Shown piece by piece: positions 1-8,870 of a stretch of DNA of 64,000 bases. A model generated the notes under the pieces. That model saw nothing but the letters and a program-made list of their open reading frames with translations, was not told the DNA's origin and did no database searches. The stretch is from Chloroflexota bacterium (GTDB lineage Bacteria; Chloroflexota; Limnocylindria; Limnocylindrales; CSP1-4): positions 1-64,000 of the forward strand of contig VBFZ01000026.1 in NCBI GenBank assembly GCA_005880805.1, written 5' to 3'. The stretch's first letter is position 1. Every line of letters begins with the position of its first letter. A program made the position numbers and the translations under genes.

Positions 1-1613
1 TCAACCTGACCTACGAGGGGCTGGTCCCGCGCGTCCAGAAGGCGTTCCTGTCCAAGGATGTCGATGCGCTCCAGCCCCACATCCGGGCCTTCGTGGAGCG
101 CGCCGTGACGTTCAGCGCCTGCCCCGCCTGTGGCGGGACGCGGCTCAACGAGGCGGCCCGATCGTCACGGATCGCCGGCATCAACATCGCCGACGCCTGC
201 GCGATGCAGATCAGCGACCTCGCGGAGTGGGTGCGCGCTCTCGATGACCCGGCGGTCGCGCCGCTGCTCGCCACGCTCCGCGACACCCTCGACGCCTTCG
301 TGGCGATCGGCCTCGGCTACCTGAGCCTGGACCGGCCGTCGGGCACCCTCTCCGGCGGCGAAGCGCAGCGGACGCGGATGATCCGCCACGTCGGCTCGGC
401 GCTGACCGACGTCACCTACGTCTTCGACGAGCCGACGATCGGGCTCCACGCTCACGACGTCGAGCGGATGAACGCGCTCCTCCGCCGTCTCCGCGACAAG
501 GGCAACACGGTCCTCGTCGTCGAGCACGACCCGGAGGTGATCCGGATCGCGGACCACGTCGTTGACATGGGCCCGGGCGCCGGCCCCCACGGCGGGACCG
601 TCGTGTTCGAGGGCACGGTTGACGGCCTCGCCGCGTCCGGAACCACCACGGGCCGTCATCTCGAGACCCGCCAGGAGCTGAAGGTGGCGCCGCGGGTGGC
701 GCGCGGCTCGATCCCCATCCGGCACGCCCGGCTCCACAACCTCAAGGACGTCTCGGTCGACGTGCCGCTCGGGCTGCTCGTCGCGGTGACCGGGGTCGCC
801 GGCTCCGGCAAGAGCTCGCTGATCCATGGCTGCCTGCCCCGGACCGACCCGTCGGTGACGGTCGTCGACCAGTCCGCGATCCGCGGCTCGCGGCGGTCGA
901 ACCCGGCGACGTACACCGGCATCCTCGACCCGATCCGGACGGCGTTCGCGAAGGCGAATGGTGTCAAGCCGGCGCTCTTCAGCGCGAACTCCGAGGGCGC
1001 GTGCCAGAACTGCAACGGCCTGGGCAAGACCTACACCAGCCTCGGGTTCATGTCCGAGGTCGTCAGCGTCTGTGAGGTCTGCGAAGGCCGGCGCTTCACC
1101 GACGACGTCCTCGAGTACCGACTCCGGGGCCGGAACATCGTTGAGGCCCTCGCGCTGCCGGTCGAGGAGGCGCGCGACTTCTTCGGCGAGCGGCCCGTCA
1201 AGGTCATGCTGGACCGCCTGGCCGACGTCGGGCTAGGCTACCTCTCCCTCGGCCAGGAGCTCGACACGCTTTCAGGCGGCGAGCGCCAGCGGCTCAAGCT
1301 GGCGATCGAGATGTCCGGCGACACGGAGGTCTATGTCCTCGACGAGCCGACGACCGGGCTCCACCTGCAGGACGTCGACAACCTCGTCGGCCTGCTCGAC
1401 CGGCTCGTCGAGAGCGGACGGACGGTCATCGTCATCGAGCACAACCTCGATGTCGTTGCCCGGGCGGACTGGGTGATCGACCTGGGGCCCGGCGGGGGGC
1501 ACGACGGCGGGCGGGTGATCTTCGAGGGGCCGCCGGCGGAGCTGGCCCGGACCGAAGGCTCGCTGACCGGCCAACATCTCCGGCGGCGGCTGGAGCCCCT
1601 CGCGGTCGGCTGA
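1..1613 (+). CDS. UvrA-family ABC ATPase (5' truncated by window edge)
   Basis: The reading frame is open from base 3, so the gene starts before the window and 536 residues are visible. Both ABC halves can be seen: LSGGEAQRTRM with VFDEPTIGLH in the first, GVAGSGKSS, LSGGERQRLKLA and LDEPTTGLH in the second. Cysteine pairs CPACGG and CQNC/CEVC are the UvrA zinc modules. UvrA scans DNA for lesions and loads UvrB; shorter UvrA-like paralogues are associated with resistance to DNA-binding drugs. No uvrB or uvrC lies nearby. Because the N-terminal third, with the UvrB-binding region, is missing, canonical UvrA and the paralogue class cannot be separated here. Confidence 0.93.
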   Translation, partial: NLTYEGLVPRVQKAFLSKDVDALQPHIRAFVERAVTFSACPACGGTRLNEAARSSRIAGINIADACAMQISDLAEWVRALDDPAVAPLLATLRDTLDAFVAIGLGYLSLDRPSGTLSGGEAQRTRMIRHVGSALTDVTYVFDEPTIGLHAHDVERMNALLRRLRDKGNTVLVVEHDPEVIRIADHVVDMGPGAGPHGGTVVFEGTVDGLAASGTTTGRHLETRQELKVAPRVARGSIPIRHARLHNLKDVSVDVPLGLLVAVTGVAGSGKSSLIHGCLPRTDPSVTVVDQSAIRGSRRSNPATYTGILDPIRTAFAKANGVKPALFSANSEGACQNCNGLGKTYTSLGFMSEVVSVCEVCEGRRFTDDVLEYRLRGRNIVEALALPVEEARDFFGERPVKVMLDRLADVGLGYLSLGQELDTLSGGERQRLKLAIEMSGDTEVYVLDEPTTGLHLQDVDNLVGLLDRLVESGRTVIVIEHNLDVVARADWVIDLGPGGGHDGGRVIFEGPPAELARTEGSLTGQHLRRRLEPLAVG

Positions 1614-1647
1614 TCCGACGGGCAGGCCGCCGTCAGCGCCGGCCAGT

Positions 1648-1680
1648 GCCTCGAGCCTTTGTCTCCCGGGAGCTCGAGGC
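1648..1680. terminator. Hairpin between convergent genes
   Basis: A perfect 9-bp inverted repeat (GCCTCGAGC / GCTCGAGGC) with a 15-base loop lies between the convergent ends of the UvrA-like gene and the sigma-factor gene. There is no clear T-run, so it is a terminator-like hairpin that could serve both strands. Confidence 0.5.
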
Positions 1681-1715
1681 GAGTGACCTGGCCGACGGGG
1701 CCGCCGGGCCTTCGA

Positions 1716-2969
1716 TCAAGGAGACCGAGCTCCCCAGCGGCCCCCAAGCCTCAAGAACTCGCGCTCGGCCTCGGTTTGCGCGGTCTCGGCCGCCCGCTGG
1801 AATTCGATGCCAGCCTCCGCCCTTCGGCCCACCCGCCAGAGGAGGTCGGCTCGGGTTGCGTGGAACGGGTGGTAACCGTCGAGTTCGAGGTCCTCGACAA
1901 GCGCGAGGGCCGCGGCTGGACCGGCCACCTCCCCGACCGCGACGGCGCGGTTGAGTGCAACGACGGGCGTCGGGGTCATCGCGAGCAACTGGTCGTAGAG
2001 GGCGACGATCTGCGCCCAATCGGTCTCCTGGAAGGTCGACGCGTCGGCATGCACCGCGTTGATCGCAGCCTGGATCTGGTACGGGCCGGGCCGGTTGCGT
2101 CGGAGGCAGGCGCGCACGATCGCGTGGCCCTCCGCGATGAGGCCGCGGTCCCAGCGCGACCGATCCTGGTCCGCCAGGAGCACGAGCGAACCGTCGGGCG
2201 CGGTCCGTGCTGCCCGCCGTGCCTCGATCAGGAGCAGCAGGGCCAAAAGGCCTGCGACCTCGCCTTCGTCTGGCATGAGCTCGGCGAGGACCGTGGCGAG
2301 ACGAATCGCCTCTCCGCACAAGGCGGACTGAGCACGTCCGTTCAGCCCGGCGTTGTAGATGAGGTAGACGACGGCGAGGACGGGCGGGAGCCTCGCCGGG
2401 AGCTCGTGATCTTCGGGAATGCGGTACGGCACCCGTGCGGCCCTGATCTTGTGCTTCGCTCTGACGAGGCGCTTTTCCATCGTCGGCTCAGGGACCAGGA
2501 AGGCTGAGGCGACCTCGCTGGTCGAGAGTCCGCCGAGCAGCCGCAGTGTCAGCGCGACCTGGGCCTCCACCGCGAGCGCGGGGTGGCAGCAGGTGAAAAT
2601 GAGCCGCAGCCGGTCGTCCTGCACGGGCCCAACCTCCTCGGGCGCGTCGCGATCGAAGGGCTCCGGGCCCATCACGGACGCCTGGCCGAGCAGCTCCCGC
2701 TCTCGTGCCGCGCGGCGCAGACGATCGATGGCGCGATTCCGTGCAGTGGTCGTGACCCAGCCGCCTGGGTTTGGCGGCAGGCCGTCGACCGGCCAGCGCT
2801 CAAGGGCGATCGCGAACGCGTCCTGGACAGCATCCTCGGCGACGTCGATGTCGCCGAAGCGCCGGATGAGAGTGGCGATGGATCGACCGGACTCCTCGCG
2901 GAAGATCCGGCCGACCTCAGAGGAGTCGATCGGGCTCGGCGCCCCGTTCGCCCGAGCCTCGTCAGCCAC
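1716..2969 (-). CDS. ECF42-type RNA polymerase sigma factor
   Basis: A 417-residue extracytoplasmic-function sigma factor. The N-terminal part carries region 2 (DIDVAEDAVQDAF) and the middle carries region 4 with TSEVASAFLVPEPTMEKRL as its helix-turn-helix. The C-terminal half (about residues 190-417) is the long helical extension typical of the ECF42 group (LIYNAGLNGR, VALNRAVAVGEV). The GTG start at 2969 was chosen because it overlaps the stop of the upstream YCII gene by 8 bases and gives the usual N-terminus; a longer reading frame exists. ECF42 factors have no anti-sigma factor and are typically next to a DGPF/YCII protein, as here. Confidence 0.92.
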   Translation of the reverse strand: MADEARANGAPSPIDSSEVGRIFREESGRSIATLIRRFGDIDVAEDAVQDAFAIALERWPVDGLPPNPGGWVTTTARNRAIDRLRRAARERELLGQASVMGPEPFDRDAPEEVGPVQDDRLRLIFTCCHPALAVEAQVALTLRLLGGLSTSEVASAFLVPEPTMEKRLVRAKHKIRAARVPYRIPEDHELPARLPPVLAVVYLIYNAGLNGRAQSALCGEAIRLATVLAELMPDEGEVAGLLALLLLIEARRAARTAPDGSLVLLADQDRSRWDRGLIAEGHAIVRACLRRNRPGPYQIQAAINAVHADASTFQETDWAQIVALYDQLLAMTPTPVVALNRAVAVGEVAGPAAALALVEDLELDGYHPFHATRADLLWRVGRRAEAGIEFQRAAETAQTEAEREFLRLGGRWGARSP

Positions 2970-3333
2970 CAGGCTCCCAGGCGACTCCCGCGAAGGGCCG
3001 GACTTCGATCGGATTGCCGATAGCTTCGGAGACCCTCGCGGCCCAGGCGAGCGCCGCATCCAGATCTGCGGCCTCGATGACGTAGAAGCCTCCGAGGTGG
3101 TCCTTCGACTCGGCGAACGGCCCGTCGGTCGTGAGGACGTCGCCGTTCGACACCCGGACGACGGTTGCCGTGTCCGGATCGTGGAGCCGGGCGGAGAAGA
3201 CCCACGCGCCGGCTGACTTCAGGTCCGCCTCGACCCGCTGGATCCGCTGCCACGAAGCCTTCATCTCCTCATCGGTAAGAGCCGGGGCGGTGTCCTCCTG
3301 GCGCGTATGGGCGGCGAGCATGTAATGAGGCAT
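2962..3333 (-). CDS. YCII-related DGPF-motif protein
   Basis: A 123-residue YCII-family protein. The family signature TDGPFAESKDHLGGFYVIEA is present around residues 70-90. An AGGAG ribosome binding site lies 10 bases before the ATG at 3333. The gene overlaps the ECF42 sigma gene downstream by 8 bases, so the two are translationally coupled. In known ECF42 loci the sigma factor controls the adjacent DGPF gene; the biochemical role of the DGPF proteins is not established. Confidence 0.9.
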   Translation of the reverse strand: MPHYMLAAHTRQEDTAPALTDEEMKASWQRIQRVEADLKSAGAWVFSARLHDPDTATVVRVSNGDVLTTDGPFAESKDHLGGFYVIEAADLDAALAWAARVSEAIGNPIEVRPFAGVAWEPGG

Positions 3334-3510
3334 TCCAGAATTCTCCTGTGTGGCGGCGGGTCTGTCCCGCCGGTCACACTCGCTACGAATCCGCGGCGCC
3401 GAAATGGACAGCCGGCGTCGATAGCGCTCTCGCGCCCTCATCCCTTCTTGATGATGCCGCGGTGATTTCGCGCCGCAAGAATGGCCGCGAACCGCAGAGG
3501 AGTGAACGCC

Positions 3511-3636
3511 ATGGACTCGCTCGTCGACGCGCTCCGCCTCACGTCGATCGGGGCGTTGATCGTCGCCATCGGCTGGATGGCAACCATCCGCTTCCCGCGG
3601 CTGGTGGCCCGATTCGTCGCGATCAGGAACGAGTAG
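3511..3636 (+). CDS. Possible 41-residue membrane peptide
   Basis: A short open frame starts at an ATG with a good AGGAG site 8 bases upstream. The product begins MDSLVDALRLTSIGALIVAI and has one hydrophobic stretch at about residues 10-24, followed by a basic tail. No family is recognised. It sits 26 bases before the META lipoprotein gene and on the same strand, so it could be the first gene of that transcription unit. Support is the ribosome binding site and the membrane-like composition only. Confidence 0.4.
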   Translation: MDSLVDALRLTSIGALIVAIGWMATIRFPRLVARFVAIRNE

Positions 3637-3662
3637 CAGGTCCATCGCGCGGGGGGACAACA

Positions 3663-5090
3663 GTGCGCGCGAGGCCGATCCTTGCGCTGATCGCCGTCGT
3701 GGCCCTGGTGTCGGCCTGTGTGGGCGGGGACGGCTCCGGGGGCGAGCTCGCGGGTACGGATTGGGTCCTTCGGTCGTACGAGAAGGACGGCGCGCTCACC
3801 CTGGTCCCCGACACGCTGTACGCGGACGCCGAGTTCGACAACTACCGGCTGCACGGGTTCGCGGGCTGCAACGAGTTCGACGCGCTCTACCGCGCCGGAG
3901 GCCGGCGGCTCAACATCGCTCAGCCGGCGGCGACGCAGACGGCCTGCTCCGAAGAGGCCACGAACCTCGAGCAGGCGTACCTCGCGCTGCTCAACGGCAG
4001 CCGCTTCTACTCGGCTCGTCTCGCGACTCTCACCGTCTTCGGCGAGGGCTCGACGACCCTGGTCTTCGACGCGGCACCGCGGAACCCCGTCCGCGGCACG
4101 TGGCAAGTGGAGTCGTTTGCCTCGGCACCCGGCAAGGTAGCGGCACCCCGCGAAGGCTCTGATCTCGACGTCGTGTTCGGGATCGCGAGTGTCGGTGGCT
4201 TTGGCGGCTGCAATTCGTTCAGCGGCACGTACGGAACTAACGGCAACATCATTCGCATCGGGCGCCTGGCCACGACTTCCAATACGTGCCCCGGCGAGGT
4301 GGCGAAGCAGGAGACGAGCTTCCTGGAAGCGCTGCAGGGCGCCGCCTTCGTCGATACACGGGCGAGCGGGGTAAACCTGACCGACCGGTCCGGATCGATG
4401 ACCGTCGCCCTCGTTCCGCCACCGACCGAGCCGTCGCCATCGTCGAGCCCCGCGCCATCGGCCAGCCGGACAACCGAACCCTCCCCGTCGTCCACTGTTA
4501 AGGCCACGCCGACGGAGACCGCGACAAACGCGCCGACCGCCAAGCCCACTGCGAAGCCGACCGCCCAGCCCACAGCCGGACAGTCCCCCGCGCCCTCCGC
4601 TCCGCTCGTGTCGACCGCGGACTGCGAGCTCAAGACCGCCGATGGCGCCTCGGTCGCGACGATTGTCTACCCCGGATCCTGGTCGACGGTCGCCGCACCG
4701 CCGGAGCTCGCCTGCCGCTACTTCGACCCGGCGCCCATCACCGTCCCATCGGACCCCAGCACGCTGGAGACCGCGGTCCGCGCCTCGAGCGAGGAAACGG
4801 CATTCGCCGATGCGCTGGCGGCGGCGACCGACCCCGCTTCGTGGACCGTCAGTGACCAGGCCGACCTCACGGTCGACAACCTCCAGGCCGCGCGGGTGGA
4901 GGCGACCAGCACCTCGGACAAGTCCGGTCTCCCTCCCGGCACGAGGCGCCTCGCGTACCTCGTCGATGTCGGCCTGGCCGGGACGGTGACCCTCTGGACG
5001 GCCGGTTCCGCGAGCGACGACGCCTACGCTGCCAACAAGGGCGTCGTCACCCTCATGGTTCCGCTTTCGACCTTCCGTGCCCCGGCGTGA
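3663..5090 (+). CDS. Lipoprotein with two META domains
   Basis: The 475-residue product starts with a GTG and a lipoprotein signal ending LVSACVGG, so it should be anchored on the outside of the membrane. Two META domains follow (about residues 30-140 and 145-245), each with the family core: GCNEFDALY in the first, GCNSFSGTYG in the second. A proline/threonine/serine-rich linker (about 250-310) leads to a C-terminal domain of unknown type with two cysteines. META domains occur in HslJ-like heat- and drug-stress proteins. A much longer N-terminal extension of the frame (to 3348) has no signal peptide and was rejected. Confidence 0.85.
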   Translation: MRARPILALIAVVALVSACVGGDGSGGELAGTDWVLRSYEKDGALTLVPDTLYADAEFDNYRLHGFAGCNEFDALYRAGGRRLNIAQPAATQTACSEEATNLEQAYLALLNGSRFYSARLATLTVFGEGSTTLVFDAAPRNPVRGTWQVESFASAPGKVAAPREGSDLDVVFGIASVGGFGGCNSFSGTYGTNGNIIRIGRLATTSNTCPGEVAKQETSFLEALQGAAFVDTRASGVNLTDRSGSMTVALVPPPTEPSPSSSPAPSASRTTEPSPSSTVKATPTETATNAPTAKPTAKPTAQPTAGQSPAPSAPLVSTADCELKTADGASVATIVYPGSWSTVAAPPELACRYFDPAPITVPSDPSTLETAVRASSEETAFADALAAATDPASWTVSDQADLTVDNLQAARVEATSTSDKSGLPPGTRRLAYLVDVGLAGTVTLWTAGSASDDAYAANKGVVTLMVPLSTFRAPA

Positions 5091-5237
5091 TTTGCGGACG
5101 AGCCCGATACACGGCTAGCTGATCGTCCGAAGCTCCGGCTTCATCGCAGCCCAGCGTGGCGCGAGCGGTGCCCGATCTCCCTGGCGTTACTCAAGACGAA
5201 CGAGATCGACCTCGCCGCCGCGAAGGCCGAAGTGGTC

Positions 5238-5258
5238 TGATCGAGCCACGCTCGATCA
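5238..5258. terminator. Hairpin between convergent genes
   Basis: A perfect 8-bp inverted repeat (TGATCGAG / CTCGATCA) with a 5-base loop lies after the META lipoprotein gene and includes the stop codon of the opposing small gene. It is a likely bidirectional termination structure; no T-run is present. Confidence 0.4.
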
Positions 5259-5474
5259 TCGACTCGAGCCGCTGACCTCCTCACTGAGCTCGCGCTCGGC
5301 GGTTCCCTTCTCCTTCAACTCGGCGGTCAGCCGTTCGGCCTGCTCCGACAGGCGCGCGACCTGAGGATCCGCCGGATCAAGGCGGGCCTTTTCGTCTTCG
5401 AGCGATCTCAGCCGTTCGGCATCGGTGCCAATGGACTGCTCGGTTGCTCGAAGATCGTCTCGGGGGTCGGTCAT
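5256..5474 (-). CDS. Small coiled-coil protein
   Basis: A 72-residue, charged, almost entirely helical protein (starts MTDPRDDLRATEQSIGTDAE) with heptad-like leucines (LRSLEDEKARL, ARLSEQAERLTAEL). The ATG at 5474 is chosen because a GGGAGA site lies about 10 bases upstream; a start 10 codons earlier is possible. No enzymatic motif is seen. Its 5' part overlaps the 3' end of the next gene upstream in another frame. Confidence 0.6.
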   Translation of the reverse strand: MTDPRDDLRATEQSIGTDAERLRSLEDEKARLDPADPQVARLSEQAERLTAELKEKGTAERELSEEVSGSSR

Positions 5475-5793
5475 GCGGATGGTCTCCCATGCCCTGCGCT
5501 CCACTCTCGGGAGGCACCCAACGTCCTTCCCGGTAGAGATACCAGATCAGGTTCGCCTCGCCGGTGAGCTCGCGTGCGTGCACCGCTGCCGTCGGGTACA
5601 GGGTGTGAAGGCGATGCTCCAGCTCTTCCATCGACGAAACGCCATGATCGACGAGGATCCGGGCGTACTGGGCAAAGAGCGGGTCATCGGCCGGGTTCAC
5701 AACCAGGGTCGGATTGGGGTGCACGATCGGCCTCTTGGCCCAGTCTTCGTTCCCCGACGGCCCATGACGATCACGGACGCGTCGCAAATGCAT
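5377..5793 (-). CDS. Hypothetical protein with recurrent YPxAxV...WY domain
   Basis: The central part of this frame (NPADDPLFAQYARILVDHG, then LEHRLHTLYPTAAVHARE and IWYLYREGRW) looks like a genuine small protein. It resembles two other products in this window, the N-terminus of the SRPBCC protein at 40378-41112 and the 86-residue protein at 52208-52468. Those relatives end right after the WY motif, whereas this frame runs on about 45 residues, overlapping the next gene by 98 bases. The tail is probably unconserved or reflects a lost stop. The start is uncertain. The function is unknown. Confidence 0.55.
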   Translation of the reverse strand: MHLRRVRDRHGPSGNEDWAKRPIVHPNPTLVVNPADDPLFAQYARILVDHGVSSMEELEHRLHTLYPTAAVHARELTGEANLIWYLYREGRWVPPESGAQGMGDHPHDRPPRRSSSNRAVHWHRCRTAEIARRRKGPP

Positions 5794-5820
5794 GCCAAAG
5801 GTCTTTCAAGACCTCGAGCG

Positions 5821-7185
5821 CTAGGGGCGAATGTTCTGGTTCAGCCGGAAGACGTTGTCCGGGTCCCACGTTCGCTTGAGGGCGCGAAGTCGTTCGTACT
5901 TCGCGTCGCCGTAGATCGCCCGGGCGACGTCCTCACCGGCGTCGCCCAGCGAGTTGGCATAGACGCCCGTCGTGCGATACGGCTCGATGCCTTTCATCGC
6001 CGTGCGGGCCCAGCTCACGAAGTCCGCGTCGAGCGCTGGATCGTCCCACGTGCAGTCGACGCCGACCTCGAACGCCGCGCTTCGTCCTGTGTAAGCCGTG
6101 GCGTCCTCGGGCACGCTCGCGATCGCACCGCCGAGTGCGCCGATGAACGCGCTGCCGCCGGTCGGCATGGCGGACGCCTCGTCCACGAGGGCCCCGATCA
6201 GGCTTTCCGGCGCCGAGTCGACGTACACGCTCTTGGCATACACCCGGTGGCCCCACGCCATTTGCTGCGGCTGGACCCTGGCGACCACGGGCTTGCCGTA
6301 GGCAGTCAGCGGGGCGAGGTCTCGGTCCGCGTCCTCCGGCCGGCCGCAGTAGGTAACCGAGATCGCCGCCACCAGCTGGCCGGCGACCTCCGGCGGAAAG
6401 TCTTCGGCCGGGAGCGCGTGAAAGGTCGTGACGAGGCCGGAAATCTCCCACGGCGCGGTGGCTGCGAAGTCGCGGAAGAACGCGAACAGCTCGGGCGCGG
6501 CGGAGAACGGATGGATCAGGAGCACCCGCGTAAGGTTCGGACCGACGGGATGCAAGTCGAATTCGAATCCGGTCGCGATCCCGAAGTTCCAGCCCGCACC
6601 GCGAAGGCCCCAGAACAGATCGGCGTTTTCCTCCGCGCTGGCTCGGACCTGGCGGCCATCAGCCGTCACGAGCTCGACCGCACGCAGGTTGTCGATGGTC
6701 AGGCCGAGCTTCCGCTGCAGCCGGCCAACGCCACCGCCCAGGGTCAGGCCCGCGACGCCCGTGTGGCTGACGACCCCCACCGGGCAGGCAAGCCCGTAGG
6801 CCTGTGCCGCGTCGTCCAGCTCGCCGAGCAGCGCCCCGCCGTTCACCCGCGCCGTGCGCCGCTCAGGATCCACGGTGGCGCCGGTCAGACGCGAGACGTC
6901 GATGACGATGCCATCGTCACAGGTCGAGAGCCCCGGCAGGCTGTGTCCGCCACTTCGGACTGCGATCGGCAAGTCCTTCTCCCGGCCGAAGCGCACCGCG
7001 GACGCGATGTCCGCCACATCGATCGCGCGGGCGATGAGCGCCGGCCGCCGGTCGATCATCCCGTTCCACACGCGCCGGGCATCGTCGTACCCATCGTCGG
7101 TGGGCAGGACGATCGGTCCCCGGAACGCATCACGGAACGACGCGAGCGCGGAGCCGTTGAGCGCGGGCGCGAGCTCTCCAACCAT
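5821..7185 (-). CDS. FAD-binding oxidoreductase (berberine-bridge/PCMH type)
   Basis: A 454-residue flavoenzyme. The PCMH FAD-binding domain fills the N-terminal half: IDRRPALI, AVRSGGHSLPG with the histidine that usually links covalently to FAD, then ACPVGVVSHTGVAGLTLGGG. The cysteine in this last motif is where the bicovalent members attach a second flavin bond. The C-terminal BBE segment (YERLRALKRTWDPDNVFRLNQNI) is present. The ATG at 7185 has a GAGGA site. Members oxidise sugars, alcohols or amines using oxygen; the substrate here is unknown. Two paralogues occur at 20269 and 34835. Confidence 0.9.
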   Translation of the reverse strand: MVGELAPALNGSALASFRDAFRGPIVLPTDDGYDDARRVWNGMIDRRPALIARAIDVADIASAVRFGREKDLPIAVRSGGHSLPGLSTCDDGIVIDVSRLTGATVDPERRTARVNGGALLGELDDAAQAYGLACPVGVVSHTGVAGLTLGGGVGRLQRKLGLTIDNLRAVELVTADGRQVRASAEENADLFWGLRGAGWNFGIATGFEFDLHPVGPNLTRVLLIHPFSAAPELFAFFRDFAATAPWEISGLVTTFHALPAEDFPPEVAGQLVAAISVTYCGRPEDADRDLAPLTAYGKPVVARVQPQQMAWGHRVYAKSVYVDSAPESLIGALVDEASAMPTGGSAFIGALGGAIASVPEDATAYTGRSAAFEVGVDCTWDDPALDADFVSWARTAMKGIEPYRTTGVYANSLGDAGEDVARAIYGDAKYERLRALKRTWDPDNVFRLNQNIRP

Positions 7186-7380
7186 TGCCGTCCTCGCTGG
7201 CGACTCGGTGGCGGACGTGGGCCGTGCGGGCTACCGTTTTCCCTGACGCCGCGGGCGCGGGGAGCGTCGGTCGAAGGTATCACCCATTCGCCAGGACGAC
7301 GAGGGCTCGTTCTTCCCGTCGCTCGAGAGGCCGATCGGCCTCCGGCTGATCGAGTCCCGCAGGTTCGCGTCGGGCGCCGT

Positions 7381-8775
7381 CTATCTCGGCTTCGCCGCCG
7401 ACTCCAGCTCCGGTTTGGGCTGACCCTCCCGCCCCACGGCGGTCGTCGCGACCGTCCCGACCTCGGAGGTCAGGGCGTCCTCGAACCCCGCGCTGACGTC
7501 CGGCGTCCCGCTGACGGCATGGGCGACCTCGTGGAGGAGCGTACCCGCGTACGCCTCGAGCGAAGCCAACTGGTCGCGCTTGATGACGATTCGGCCTTCC
7601 TTGGGTTCCCACACGCCGGCAGCCTCTGCATAACCGCTCGCGCCGAGGCGCATCGTCGTCGAGACGAGGATCTCGCGGAGCCTGGACGGCCGGCCGCCGC
7701 CGCGCAGGGCCAGGATCTCGTCCGTCCGGTCGAAGATCGCGCGTTCCTCGGGCGACAGGTCGGCCGGGTCGACGAACGAGAACTGGAAGCTCTCGTTCCA
7801 CTGCGACTTGAAGCGATCGAGGTCGATGATCGGCGCACCGGTGATGTCGAGCGCCCCGGCGAGCTTGCGCCGGATGTTCTGCGGTACGACCACAACCCGA
7901 TATCCGTCGTTGCGCGCCCGGTCGACGAAGTCGCGTGCGGCGTTGAGCTCCTGGGGCGTGAGGAAGATGACCCTGCCACTCGCGTTGAGGACCTGGCAGG
8001 CATGCACTCCAACGTCGACCAGCTGCACCTCGTCGTGCCAGCGTCCGGTCTCGAACTTCGAGAGATCCTCGGCCAGAGCGCTGGCCACCCCCTCCGAGGT
8101 CGCCGCCAGCACGATCGCCTTGACCCGGTCCGTGTAGGCGGTCCGGCCGACGTTCGATCGCTCGCGGTTGAGCGCCGCCCGCAGAGCCTTGGTGGGAGAG
8201 GTGATGTCGTAGCTGAAGAGGTAGTTGCGCTCCTCGGCGACGCGCAGGCCGTTGACGTAGATGCGGGCCGCCCATCTCGGCCGGGCGAGGACGACGCCGT
8301 AGGGGGTCTCCTCGAGGACCTCGTCGCCGGCGTAGTGGCGGAAGAGCGCCTTGGCCGCCCGGACGTCCTCGTCGGCGACGCCGGTCAGCTCGACGTCGAT
8401 GTCGGTGAAGCCGTGCTTGGCCTGCTTCTCTGTGGTGATGTCGCCGAACCGGGATCGGATGCGGACACCGACCCCCCGGCGGTCGAATGTCGCCAGGGCA
8501 TCCTTCAGCCCGACGCCGAACTTGCCGACGACCTTCTCCGGGTTGGCCAGCTTCTCGCGGTTCTCGTTCTGCGTGAGGTGCTCGTAGCGGAGCCCGCGTC
8601 CGAAGTCGCGAACGTGCCAGCGACCCCCGGCGTCCTTCGCGATTTCGGGATCCGCGCTGCCGGTCAACGCCGCCTCGTCGAGCGCGTTCGCGATCACCTC
8701 GCGGATCGCATGCGCGACCGTCCAGTTCTCCAGGACGCGCTCGATGTTGAGGTCGAACTCCCGGCGCGACGTCAC
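7381..8775 (-). CDS. GHKL ATPase fused to an HExxH metallopeptidase-like motif
   Basis: A 464-residue protein with an N-terminal GHKL (Hsp90/MutL/histidine-kinase type) ATP-binding fold: REVIANALDEA (N box), VRDFGRGL (G1 box) and GKFGVGLKDAL (G2 box) within the first 120 residues. The middle has no recognised domain. Near the C-terminus, LLHEVAHAVSG supplies an HExxH zinc-peptidase signature at residues 415-419, with an acidic patch downstream. It starts with GTG. There is no histidine-kinase phosphoacceptor domain and no response regulator. Known proteins joining these two modules are poorly characterised; a regulatory or defence role is possible but not shown. Confidence 0.8.
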   Translation of the reverse strand: MTSRREFDLNIERVLENWTVAHAIREVIANALDEAALTGSADPEIAKDAGGRWHVRDFGRGLRYEHLTQNENREKLANPEKVVGKFGVGLKDALATFDRRGVGVRIRSRFGDITTEKQAKHGFTDIDVELTGVADEDVRAAKALFRHYAGDEVLEETPYGVVLARPRWAARIYVNGLRVAEERNYLFSYDITSPTKALRAALNRERSNVGRTAYTDRVKAIVLAATSEGVASALAEDLSKFETGRWHDEVQLVDVGVHACQVLNASGRVIFLTPQELNAARDFVDRARNDGYRVVVVPQNIRRKLAGALDITGAPIIDLDRFKSQWNESFQFSFVDPADLSPEERAIFDRTDEILALRGGGRPSRLREILVSTTMRLGASGYAEAAGVWEPKEGRIVIKRDQLASLEAYAGTLLHEVAHAVSGTPDVSAGFEDALTSEVGTVATTAVGREGQPKPELESAAKPR

Positions 8776-8870
8776 GTCCGGAGGCTACGCCACAGGCTGG
8801 ACCGGGATCGAGCCGGGGCCCAATCGGCGAGCTCAAGAGTGGGTCTACCAGTCAGCTCGATACGAGCCGG

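Noticed and set aside
5091..5237. A possible gene remnant ending in LALLKTNEIDLAAAKAEVV before a stop
   Set aside because: It resembles a protein C-terminus, but no start or further homology was found in the short gap.
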